NCBI GenBank assembly: GCA_029054245.1
Contig: JAIDFQ010000064.1
Coordinates: 1-64,000, forward strand
Length of the DNA: 64,000 nt
Source: Lachnospiraceae bacterium
GTDB taxonomy: Bacteria; Bacillota; Clostridia; Lachnospirales; Lachnospiraceae
Direction: 5' to 3'
In this document: in pieces, positions 35,911 to 43,977 of the stretch
Layout: every line of letters begins with the position of its first letter
Position numbering within the stretch: the first letter of the stretch is position 1
The notes under the pieces: generated by a model
The model's input: the letters and a program-made list of their open reading frames with translations, nothing else
Databases searched by the model: none
Told to the model about the DNA's origin: nothing
Program-made: the position numbers and the translations under genes

Positions 35911-37737
35911 TTAAATCTTTGCAATCACAAATCCCATGGCTTCCAACAATGTACCAGAAAAATCTGTACCAGAAGAATCTGCACCAGAAGAATCTGCACC
36001 AGAAGAATCTGCACCAGAAGAATCTGCACCAGAAGAATCTGCACCAGAATTGTCTGGTTTGGAAAATCCCTCCTGCCAGAGTACCGCAGCTCCGGCAAAC
36101 AGCTCCGGCAGTCTGCTCCTATGGCGGTTCCCGTTAATTGCTATTACAATCTTATCAGAATTAAGCTCTCTTGCAAATATATAGAGACGGTCTCCTTTAT
36201 TTGCCTGTATGGTTTCATACTTGCCTTTTCTAAGCGCCTCATGTTCTCTACGCAAAGCAATTGCTTTCTTATACATAGCAAAATTAGAATCTTTTTCCTT
36301 TTTCCAGGGCATTGCCGTCCTGTATTCTTCCTCCAATTCTCCGCTGATTCCCCGTTCATCTCCGTAAAATACCGAAGGAACCCCCGGGAACGTCATCTGG
36401 AACACCACTGCGAGCATATATCGTTTCTCGTCATTGCCGCACAGTGACAGAAATCTGCTCACATCATGACTGTCTAAAAGGTTCAGCTGCGCATAAACGC
36501 TCTGCTCCCTGTAGCGCATTCTCATATTGGTGACTCTGCCATCAAATGCAAACGCGTCAATGCTTTCCTCCGCAAAGAAACGCCGGCAGTGCTTTCTGAA
36601 ATCATAGTTCATAGTGGAATCAAATTTCTTTCCATCCAGCCAGTGGCGCGCACTTTCCCATACTTCCCCAATCAAAAGGGCATCGGGATTTACTTCCTTT
36701 GCCGCTTTATAGAAACAGTTCCAGAATTCGTCATTGATCTCACTTGCAACATCCAGCCTCCAGCCATCGATCTCATATTCCTTCAGCCAGTGCCTGCACA
36801 CCTGGCAGAAATAATCAATCACCTCTGGATTTTGTCCATTTAGCTTGGGCATCATCCTCTCATATCCAAAGCATTCATAATTAGGATAAATTTCTGCGTT
36901 TTCCGGTCGAATCACCGGAAATGACAAACGATAAAACCAGTCCTTATAGAGCGAATCCTCCCCCTTTTCCACTACATCATTGAATGCAAAGAACCTCCAT
37001 CCGCAATGATTGAACACACCATCCACAATGACCCTCAGACCCTTCTTGTGATAAGTCTTTACCAATTCCTTGAACTCTTCATCTGTCCCGAAGCACGGAT
37101 CAATATGGAAATAATCTATCAAATCATACTTGTGATATTCACCTGCCGCAAAAATCGGGTTAATATAAATGGCATTAAACCCCAGGCTCTTGATATAGTC
37201 AACATTTTCTGTAATCCCTTTTATCGTACCGCCCAGTTTTCCCCGGAACAATTCTCCATTCCATTCCTTTTCCACAGGTTTTTGGGAAATATATTCCCTG
37301 GACGTTGCAAAGCTGTCTGGAAATATATTATAGATAATAGCATCCTTCGCCCATGCAGGAGGCTTTACAAGATCAGCCCTGTGATTAAATGGAAATTGAT
37401 AGTATTCCGATCTGTCATCCACACACCCATCCATAAAGCAGTCTCCGTAGTACAATACCCTCTCATCCTCCGCAATCAATTCAAAGTAATAATTGATTCT
37501 TTTATAAGGATGCTCCAAAGTAACCTCATAATAATCAAAATACGCATCCGACGCCGACACTGCCATTTCCTTTTTTGTAAAAATCACAGGTGTCTGCCGG
37601 CAGGCTCTATCGCCAAAATATAAAAAGCAATGCTTCAAATCTTCCCTTCCGCAGCGGAGTCTGAAAGTCACATGCTCCTCATCCACTCCATAGGCATATT
37701 CCGACATGGGAATATGCAGTACCGCACTTTTATTCAT
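35911..37737 (-). CDS. Intracellular neopullulanase/cyclomaltodextrinase-like GH13 enzyme
   Basis: 608 residues, no signal peptide, so it acts on imported maltodextrins. An N-terminal CBM34-like beta domain (about 1-115) precedes a (beta/alpha)8 barrel with DGVFNH (239-244), nucleophile Asp329 in GWRLDV, acid/base Glu358 in LIGEVWE and Asp425 in LLDSHD, the GH13_20 pattern. The C-terminal beta domain is interrupted near its end by a repetitive stretch of SGADS pentapeptides (about 560-595). It follows the permease genes of the same operon by 31 nt and precedes the LacI gene. Confidence 0.92.
   Translation of the reverse strand: MNKSAVLHIPMSEYAYGVDEEHVTFRLRCGREDLKHCFLYFGDRACRQTPVIFTKKEMAVSASDAYFDYYEVTLEHPYKRINYYFELIAEDERVLYYGDCFMDGCVDDRSEYYQFPFNHRADLVKPPAWAKDAIIYNIFPDSFATSREYISQKPVEKEWNGELFRGKLGGTIKGITENVDYIKSLGFNAIYINPIFAAGEYHKYDLIDYFHIDPCFGTDEEFKELVKTYHKKGLRVIVDGVFNHCGWRFFAFNDVVEKGEDSLYKDWFYRLSFPVIRPENAEIYPNYECFGYERMMPKLNGQNPEVIDYFCQVCRHWLKEYEIDGWRLDVASEINDEFWNCFYKAAKEVNPDALLIGEVWESARHWLDGKKFDSTMNYDFRKHCRRFFAEESIDAFAFDGRVTNMRMRYREQSVYAQLNLLDSHDVSRFLSLCGNDEKRYMLAVVFQMTFPGVPSVFYGDERGISGELEEEYRTAMPWKKEKDSNFAMYKKAIALRREHEALRKGKYETIQANKGDRLYIFARELNSDKIVIAINGNRHRSRLPELFAGAAVLWQEGFSKPDNSGADSSGADSSGADSSGADSSGADSSGTDFSGTLLEAMGFVIAKI
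35951..36055. repeat. Seven 15-bp tandem repeats inside the GH13 gene
   Basis: Seven direct copies of a 15-bp unit of the type GCACCAGAAGAATCT, four of them identical. In the minus-strand reading frame each unit encodes a SGADS-type pentapeptide. The array preserves the frame, so copy number can change by slippage without breaking the enzyme. A related array lies at 44477-44528 in another gene. Confidence 0.95.
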
Positions 37738-37768
37738 TCTTTTTCCCCCTTATGCTGCATTTTTCTAT

Positions 37769-38614
37769 TTATCCTTTTACGCCCCCTGAAGTAAGACCTG
37801 AAGCCATGTTCTTTTGCAAGGCAAAAAAGATAATCAAAATCGGCAGCGACACTGCCAATGATGCCGCCGCAAAAACAGGCCAGCTTCCGCTCGTCTCGTT
37901 TGCCTGCAGCGAATATAAACCTGCTGCAAGTGTGTAAGTGCTCTCTCCCGTCATAAAATTGATTGCAAAAATATATTCATTCCACACATAAATCAAAACC
38001 ATCATTGCTGTCACCGCAATGGTAGGTTTCGCCAGCGGCAGTACAATTTTTATTACAATCTGGGTAGGACTTGCCCCATCTATCATGGAAGCTTCCTCAA
38101 TCTCAACGGGAATCGTATCAAAGTACCCTTTCATATTCCACAAGGCAAATACAGCCATGGTTCCCGTGTACACGATAATCAATCCCGTTCTTGTGTTAAT
38201 CAATCCCATGGGACTAAGCAGCTTATAAAGCGCCGTCATGGAAAGGAGCGACGGAAAAGCATACAAAAGAATCAGCATCTGCAAAATCCCGCTCCTTCCA
38301 GGGAATCTCCTTCTGGAAAAAATATATGCGGCAGGAATGCCTGTACACAACGAAATCGCCACAGTAACCGCTGCAAGCACCAAACTGTTCTTAAACCATA
38401 AAAGTACCGGTTCCTCCATAAATACCTTGCGGTAATTTTCCAGTGTAAGCTTTTTCGGAATAAAAGAAAAGTCAGCGCTAAGCAAACTGTTCTGTTCATT
38501 AAGAGACACCGAAAATGCATATAAAATGGGAACCAGCGTTGCAAAGCATACCATAAGCAAAATCAAATTGACAAGCAGCAGCTTTAGCCTTTCCTTTCTT
38601 TTCTTCTGCTTCAT
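37769..38614 (-). CDS. malG: Maltodextrin ABC permease, MalG type
   Basis: 281 residues, six spans. EAA loop IEEASMIDGASPTQIVIKIVLP (EEASMIDGA is the key part) and C-terminal LTSGGVKG are typical MalG features. Its start overlaps the MalF stop by one base. Inner-membrane half of a maltodextrin importer whose ATPase is not in the operon. Confidence 0.92.
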   Translation of the reverse strand: MKQKKRKERLKLLLVNLILLMVCFATLVPILYAFSVSLNEQNSLLSADFSFIPKKLTLENYRKVFMEEPVLLWFKNSLVLAAVTVAISLCTGIPAAYIFSRRRFPGRSGILQMLILLYAFPSLLSMTALYKLLSPMGLINTRTGLIIVYTGTMAVFALWNMKGYFDTIPVEIEEASMIDGASPTQIVIKIVLPLAKPTIAVTAMMVLIYVWNEYIFAINFMTGESTYTLAAGLYSLQANETSGSWPVFAAASLAVSLPILIIFFALQKNMASGLTSGGVKG

Positions 38615-39519
38615 CAGGCTTCCTCCTTCGGCTTTATATTGATCACATATGAAAACAGAATCAATATCACAAAAATCACCATAGACACCGCAGAGCTGTA
38701 ACCGTAATTGTTTGTGATAAACGCATTTTCATAAGCATAAGTCAAAATCGTATGGATATGCGCACCCGTCTTGGCGCCCGCCTGCTGAGTCATCAAGTAA
38801 ATGACGTCAAACTGCTTAAAAGTGGTAAAAATGGTTATGACCACCGAGGGCGCAATAATCGGACGGATGGATGGGATGGTAATATAAACAGTCCGTTCTA
38901 TCCATCCCGCCCCGTCCAACAGGGCGCTTTCATAATAACTCTGGTCAACGCTCTGTAGGGCGCCGTCAATAATTGTAATCATGAACGGAAGCGCCAGCCA
39001 TAGATTGACGATGGTACAGCATAAAAACGCAAGTCCGTCGCTTGCCAGCCATTTTACAGATCCAAGGTCAAGCTTTTCCATCCACTGATTCAGCAGCCCA
39101 AACTGTGAGTTGAACATTCCCGTTTTCCACAGCAAAATAGATACATATCCGGGCATTGCCCACGGGAAAATCAAAAGCGTCCGATAAAAATTCCGAAATC
39201 TAAGCCCATTTGTATTCAATAGACTTGCCAGCAGATAAGCAATCACAAGCTGCAATACCATATTCACAACTGTCCACAAAACCGTTAAAAGCAAGGCGGG
39301 AATAAAACCGCTGTCAAACACTAAGAGCGCTTCCTTATAGTTTGAAAACCCAATCAGGTCGTAGGTAAACCAGTGATAGACATTCATGTTTGTCAGTGAA
39401 ATATATCCTGTATAGAGAATCGGAAATATCACAATCAGACAAATCAAGAAAAGTGAGGGCATCGACCATGAATAGGAAACCAACAGATTTTTCTTCTTTT
39501 TCTTTTTTGATTGGTCCAT
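38614..39519 (-). CDS. malF: Maltodextrin ABC permease, MalF type
   Basis: 301 residues, Lys-rich N-terminus, six spans, EAA loop YYESALLDGAGWIERTVYITIP (ESALLDGA is the key part). It pairs with the MalG-type protein. It lies 30 nt after the binding-protein gene. Confidence 0.92.
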   Translation of the reverse strand: MDQSKKKKKKNLLVSYSWSMPSLFLICLIVIFPILYTGYISLTNMNVYHWFTYDLIGFSNYKEALLVFDSGFIPALLLTVLWTVVNMVLQLVIAYLLASLLNTNGLRFRNFYRTLLIFPWAMPGYVSILLWKTGMFNSQFGLLNQWMEKLDLGSVKWLASDGLAFLCCTIVNLWLALPFMITIIDGALQSVDQSYYESALLDGAGWIERTVYITIPSIRPIIAPSVVITIFTTFKQFDVIYLMTQQAGAKTGAHIHTILTYAYENAFITNNYGYSSAVSMVIFVILILFSYVINIKPKEEA

Positions 39520-39549
39520 ACAGACTCCTTCCTATTATCAAATTCCTGC

Positions 39550-40770
39550 TCACTGCATCTTCCGTATCAAGTCTTCCGCACTTTTCTGCGCCGCCTTGCA
39601 GCTTTCCTCCACGTCCTGCCCACTCATATTGATATTAACCAGCATATCTGCCGCTACCGTCCACATAATATCCATTTCCGGCCGATTCGGCATGGGAATC
39701 GTATTTTCAGCCGTCTGGCGCATCGCCATAACCACATCATCCGATGTCACTTCTTCTTTTTCATAACACGCTTCCACCGCTGGCGCACATCCGCTGACTT
39801 TTGCAAGGGATACGCCCACCTCTGGCTGCATCAGCCCATTCAAAACCTTCACTACTGCCTCCCGTTTATTTTCAGCGGCATATTTTAACACCTGTACGCC
39901 CTGCACACCCATATAGGGAGAAATAGGAAGTCCGGTTTCGTCGATTACCGGCATGGGCGCAATCCCAAGATCCATTCCCGCCGCCCTCGATGCAGATACC
40001 AGCCAGGGACCTCCAATCGTGGCATGTGCCTTTCCTTCCTGGAACAACGTGTTCACCGTAGAATATTCACTCTCTCCCGGCATCAGCTCCACAAATTTCT
40101 TATGATACATAAGGGCTTCAATGGTTTCCGGTTTGTTAAGTCCCACATCGCCTTCCGCGTCCATGATATATCCGCCGAACCCATGAATCCAGCCGGCACT
40201 GTAATAAGCGGTACTGTGCTGTTCCACAAAGCCATAATGCCCTCCATGGGTTTTTTCTGACATATAAGTATATAATTCTTCTGTAGTTGCCGGAACACGC
40301 TCCTTCGCCATATACAGGCGATTATACATAAAAAGCAATGTTTCAAAATAAACCGGAAGCTGATAAATCTCTCCCTTATAAGTCGCTGCGTCTAAAGTCA
40401 TTCCCACATAAGCATTTTCCAGTTCCTCTTTTGCAATCAGCTCCGTGATTGGCGTCAAAATCCCCATTTCCGCATAAACACCGATTTTATCATGGGCAAA
40501 AAAATATAGATCAGGCGCCGCCTTGGGATCATTTCCCACCATTTTAAGCGCTTCCGTAAGATTGCTCTTATGTTCCAGCCGTACGTCAACATCCGGTACC
40601 GATTTTTTTAATTCCGCAAGTAACGCTTCCGCCACCGCCTCCTCCTTATCATGCCAGATTACAATGGTATTTTTTTCTTCCTCTGTCAGCGCCTGCCCGC
40701 CGGCGCCGCAGCCGCACAGCAATCCCATCAGCATTGCAATTGACAAAAATGATGCTATTATCTTCTTCAT
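39550..40770 (-). CDS. malE: Maltodextrin-binding lipoprotein
   Basis: 406 residues. Signal peptide with lipobox LLCGC (Cys about 21) and family 1 solute-binding domain of maltose-binding type (IVIWHDKEEAVAEALLAEL, YQLPVYFETLLFMYN, GGPWLVSASRA). Captures malto-oligosaccharides released at the surface. It sits between the CBM26 surface protein gene and malF, in keeping with hand-over of starch fragments from the surface to the importer. Confidence 0.9.
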   Translation of the reverse strand: MKKIIASFLSIAMLMGLLCGCGAGGQALTEEEKNTIVIWHDKEEAVAEALLAELKKSVPDVDVRLEHKSNLTEALKMVGNDPKAAPDLYFFAHDKIGVYAEMGILTPITELIAKEELENAYVGMTLDAATYKGEIYQLPVYFETLLFMYNRLYMAKERVPATTEELYTYMSEKTHGGHYGFVEQHSTAYYSAGWIHGFGGYIMDAEGDVGLNKPETIEALMYHKKFVELMPGESEYSTVNTLFQEGKAHATIGGPWLVSASRAAGMDLGIAPMPVIDETGLPISPYMGVQGVQVLKYAAENKREAVVKVLNGLMQPEVGVSLAKVSGCAPAVEACYEKEEVTSDDVVMAMRQTAENTIPMPNRPEMDIMWTVAADMLVNINMSGQDVEESCKAAQKSAEDLIRKMQ

Positions 40771-40803
40771 TTCCTACCTCCTGTTGACGTACTTTGCCAT
40801 CTT

Positions 40804-41988
40804 CTATTTCTTTTTCTTTTTTGCAAAGAAAACTGCCAGCCCCACTATTATAATGCAGATTATAACGATTACCGCGATAACGCCGGCATTTGTTCCGCTT
40901 TTTACCTCTTCTTCCGCCTGCATCGGCGCTTCTGTGGCTGCCTCATCTGCGCCCTCTGCTTCCTCCTGCGCTACTGTCTCTTTTGCCTCTTCCCCTGTCT
41001 CCTGTATCTGAACCGCTTCATAAGAAACCTCATATTCTTCCGGTCCCGAGACTACGATCCATACATCTTTTCCTGTTTCTACAGAAATATCCGTGGTCTG
41101 TACATTTCCTTCATTAGCATTGATAATAATAGAATTGATCCAGCCTGGCACCTGCAGCGTAAGCCATCCATCTTCTCCTTCTGCAAAAGCCTCTCCCGGC
41201 CATGAGGTGAATACATTCGTTCCATCTGGCGCCGACCACGCCCATAAGCAGGGTGTTTCCCAGTCTTTAGGAACAGACACGGATACACTAATATCCGGCG
41301 CCTCAATCGCATTAGGATCATTATAAGTAAAATCAAAGCTTCCATCCTCTGCAACTGTAATCCAGACTTCCGCCGGATCGATGGCAATTGCTTCCGTCTT
41401 CTGCCCCTCTGCGCTTCCTATTATCATGATAGAGCCTGCTGCTACAGGCACATTTCCTGTATACCATCCATCCTCTCCCATTCTAAGCGCTTTACCCGCA
41501 TCCTCTCCGTCTTTTGGTTCGCCCCATGTAAAAGCAGGTGATTCCCAGCTCTCCGGTAAACTTACATGAATCTTGAATTTCTCCACATAGGCGGGTATTT
41601 CTCCCTCTGTAAGTGCCTCATTGGAAAGTTCTGCATTTTCCATATCAGCTATGGTGACCCAGACATTTCCATCTTCTTTTATCAGTTCTCCTGTCTGAAC
41701 GCCTTCGCCCGCACTGACAATCATGTGATCTGCCCAGGAAGGTATCCAGATATAATACCAGCCCTCGTTGGCAGAATCTATTTCCATCTCTCCTCCAGGC
41801 CATGACGCAAATGCATTATTCCCTTCTTCATCCCACGCCCACAGGAAAGGATCGCTCCAGTCCTTAGGTGGATTGACATAGACAACACACCTTTCCTCCT
41901 CCGCCTTTACATGCATTGGCATAAAGGCAAATAACATCATTGTAAACGCAAATAAAACCGTCATCGCTTTTTTAAACCGCTTTGCCAT
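40804..41988 (-). CDS. Surface starch-binding protein with three CBM26-type modules
   Basis: 394 residues. Signal peptide (about 1-29), then three repeats of about 95 residues, each with the pattern VPKDWxxPxLWAW...NxFxSWPGE and a later GxVWIxV strand. This matches starch-binding CBM26 modules; aromatic residues in LWAW and SWPG would contact glucan. An acidic/Thr-rich linker, a C-terminal span (about 370-388) and a KKKKK tail anchor it in the cytoplasmic membrane. There is no catalytic domain. First gene of the starch operon, 33 nt before malE. Confidence 0.8.
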   Translation of the reverse strand: MAKRFKKAMTVLFAFTMMLFAFMPMHVKAEEERCVVYVNPPKDWSDPFLWAWDEEGNNAFASWPGGEMEIDSANEGWYYIWIPSWADHMIVSAGEGVQTGELIKEDGNVWVTIADMENAELSNEALTEGEIPAYVEKFKIHVSLPESWESPAFTWGEPKDGEDAGKALRMGEDGWYTGNVPVAAGSIMIIGSAEGQKTEAIAIDPAEVWITVAEDGSFDFTYNDPNAIEAPDISVSVSVPKDWETPCLWAWSAPDGTNVFTSWPGEAFAEGEDGWLTLQVPGWINSIIINANEGNVQTTDISVETGKDVWIVVSGPEEYEVSYEAVQIQETGEEAKETVAQEEAEGADEAATEAPMQAEEEVKSGTNAGVIAVIVIICIIIVGLAVFFAKKKKK

Positions 41989-42021
41989 AAAAAATCCTCC
42001 TTTTTCTTGTTTCCTGTTTAC

Positions 42022-42079
42022 AAGGAAAGTTTAACACTATGTTTTCCTTTCAACAATTTCATTTTAAGTAACCGTTTAC
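42022..42079 (-). promoter_or_regulatory. Control region of the starch operon with LacI-type operator
   Basis: The near-palindrome GTAACCGTTTAC (42068-42079), with the CG centre of LacI/MalR/CcpA sites, lies about 80 bp before the CBM26 gene start. A second inverted repeat AAGGAAA/TTTCCTT occurs at 42022-42049. A weak promoter (TTGTTG, 17 bp, TAAACT) can be drawn between them on the minus strand. The LacI protein at the end of this operon or CcpA could bind. The remaining bases up to 42270 are A/T-rich without a gene. Confidence 0.5.
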
Positions 42080-42269
42080 CCATTTTTTTGCACTGTTTTT
42101 ACAAGTTTATAACGGTATTTTTTGTGCATAAAGGATATTTTTGCGGCATTTTTCTCTATGATTCAAAAACTTTGTGAAAAATATACAAATTGTTTTCTCT
42201 AATTTTCCGAATCAATTACCCCACCAGAAACAGAGTATCGACCCTCGTGTAAATAAAAAGAACTCTTGG

Positions 42270-42296
42270 ACGGGGAGGTCATTTTATATTCCCCGT
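42270..42296 (-). terminator. Candidate terminator of nrdG-tadA
   Basis: ACGGGGA and TCCCCGT form a 7-bp stem with a 12-nt loop, 33 nt after the tadA stop on the minus strand. A TTCTTTTTATTT stretch follows ten bases later, so it is a weak terminator at best. Confidence 0.4.
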
Positions 42297-42329
42297 GCAA
42301 CAGTCCCTAAAACATTTCCTATAAAATTT

Positions 42330-42848
42330 TTAAGCCCATTCCTGTTCCCGCTCCTGCTCTTCTCTGACTCTTTTCAGCTCTCTCTCCAGCTTATTCCGCA
42401 TCCGAAGTTCCCTGAAAAAAGAAACCAATAGCTGTGAACATTCTTCCTCCAATACGCCCCTTGTAATCTTTACCTGATGATTAAATTCCGGCATATCCAG
42501 GATATTCAGGATGGAACCGGCACACCCCGCCTTGGGATTCATCGTCCCGATGACCACCTCATCGATTCTTGCCTGTACGATTGCGCCTGCACACATTTGG
42601 CACGGTTCGAGGGTTACATACATAGTACATCCCTCCAGCCGCCAGTCTCCTAGTGTTTTGCTTGCTCTGTTGATCGCCGTGAGTTCTGCATGGGCAAGCG
42701 TACTCTTATCCGTATTTCTACGGTTATATCCCTTGCCTATGATTTTTCCCTCATGTACAATCACACATCCGATGGGCACTTCCCCATAATCCTGCGCTCT
42801 CCTTGCCTGTTTCAAGGCTTCCCGCATGTAATCTTCCTGTTGTTTCAT
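42330..42848 (-). CDS. tadA: tRNA-specific adenosine deaminase
   Basis: Converts A34 to inosine in the tRNA-Arg(ACG) wobble position. 172 residues with the zinc site: HAELTAI (His ligand and Glu proton shuttle) and PCQMCAGAI (two Cys ligands). The start ATG has GGAGG 5 nt upstream; an ATG four codons earlier overlaps that site. The C-terminal helix ends in RVREEQEREQEWA. It lies 25 nt after nrdG. Confidence 0.95.
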   Translation of the reverse strand: MKQQEDYMREALKQARRAQDYGEVPIGCVIVHEGKIIGKGYNRRNTDKSTLAHAELTAINRASKTLGDWRLEGCTMYVTLEPCQMCAGAIVQARIDEVVIGTMNPKAGCAGSILNILDMPEFNHQVKITRGVLEEECSQLLVSFFRELRMRNKLERELKRVREEQEREQEWA

Positions 42849-42872
42849 AAGTACCTCCATATAAATATATCC

Positions 42873-43625
42873 TTAAACGCCTCTTAAGGATACTTCTCCT
42901 GTCATTCCTGGCACCTGCCGGAGCGCAGCTGCCATTTGCTCCATTTCTTCTTTGGTATATCCATGAAAAATTCTTCCGCTATCTCTCCCGCTGCTGCCTG
43001 CAATCCGGCAGAGGATATTCTCATTATCCTGATACTGCTGCATGTAGTAACAGGGACATCCTTTAATCCAATCACCAATCTTCAAAAGATCTTCTCTTGT
43101 GTGGAATTCCTTTACCACCGTCGTCCTAAATTCATACAAAACAGAGGAACTCTTCAAAAGACTGACTGACCGTTTAATTCTATCTATGTCAAAAACGCCC
43201 TCACCTTCCGCACAGTCCATCCCCACAGTCGATGCATATTTATCCGGGCAATTTTTAATGTCCATCGCCACATAGTCCACTGCTTTTTCATCGATCAGCA
43301 TTTTCAATACATCAGGTGCGTATCCATTGGTATCCAGCTTCACCTTGTATCCTGTCTTTTTTACTTTAAAAATAAATTCCGGCAAATCTGCATGAAGCGT
43401 CGGCTCTCCGCCTGTTATGCACACTCCCTTGAGAACCCTTTTTCTTTTTTCCAAGAAGGCACATATCTCCTCTTCTGCATAAATGCCCTGTGCCAGAGGA
43501 TCGAGCACCAGCCCTCCGTTATGACAGAAAGGACATCTGAAACTGCACCCTCCCACAAAGACCGTAGCCGCAACGCACCCCGGATAATCTAAAAGCGTAG
43601 TCTTACTTAATCCGGCAATCAGCAA
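42873..43625 (-). CDS. nrdG: Anaerobic ribonucleotide reductase activating protein-like radical SAM enzyme
   Basis: About 250 residues. GGCSFRCPFCHNG carries the CxxxCxxC iron-sulfur/SAM site, with GGEPTLHADL and DTNGY downstream. Activates the glycyl radical reductase or a related enzyme in anaerobes. I place the start at TTG, 6 nt after GGGGAGG, giving MLIAGLSKTTLLDYPG, which matches family N-termini. The frame is open 15 codons further up from an ATG without a site and would add a CPVC pair. No nrdD is adjacent in this window. Confidence 0.85.
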   Translation of the reverse strand: MLIAGLSKTTLLDYPGCVAATVFVGGCSFRCPFCHNGGLVLDPLAQGIYAEEEICAFLEKRKRVLKGVCITGGEPTLHADLPEFIFKVKKTGYKVKLDTNGYAPDVLKMLIDEKAVDYVAMDIKNCPDKYASTVGMDCAEGEGVFDIDRIKRSVSLLKSSSVLYEFRTTVVKEFHTREDLLKIGDWIKGCPCYYMQQYQDNENILCRIAGSSGRDSGRIFHGYTKEEMEQMAAALRQVPGMTGEVSLRGV

Positions 43626-43717
43626 ATTAATTCCTCCCCGTTTTAGTTGACAAACAGGACAAAAACCCATATACTACAAGATGATATTAATTCTTTTACA
43701 ACCGTGCAGCTTCATTT

Positions 43718-43896
43718 TCAGGGAAGCTGTCATGGCTGCCCTGTATAAGTGGCGTTTGACGATTGGGTCTTGCGCAATGGATATCTGCGAACCGTGTCAG
43801 GTTGGGAACAAAGCAGCACTAAGCAGAATTTTCCATGTGCCGCAAGGGTGCCTGATCCTAGTTAACTGTACAGGTAACGCATGGCGGCTTCCCTGA
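43718..43896 (+). ncRNA. ffs: Signal recognition particle RNA
   Basis: The ends pair as TCAGGGAAGC with GCTTCCCTGA. The apical region contains GTGTCAGG, GGGAACA and AGCAGCACTAAG, the conserved SRP domain IV that binds Ffh, closed by a complementary strand ending GTGCCGCAAGGGTGCC. About 180 nt; boundaries are set from the closing stem and are approximate. It is on the plus strand between two minus-strand genes. A T-rich stretch (GGTTTTTC) follows the 3' end within 20 nt. Confidence 0.85.
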
Positions 43897-43977
43897 GGAT
43901 AAAGAACGCGGTTTTTCATTTTCCTGACGTCTATCTACCTATTATACATTGGTTCCAAACGTACTGCAAGACTATAA

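Noticed and set aside
35951-36055. CRISPR-like direct repeats
   Set aside because: Units are contiguous 15-mers with no spacers and lie in frame inside a GH13 gene.
43681-43896. 71-codon plus-strand frame
   Set aside because: Covers the SRP RNA, whose paired ends and conserved domain IV explain the sequence.
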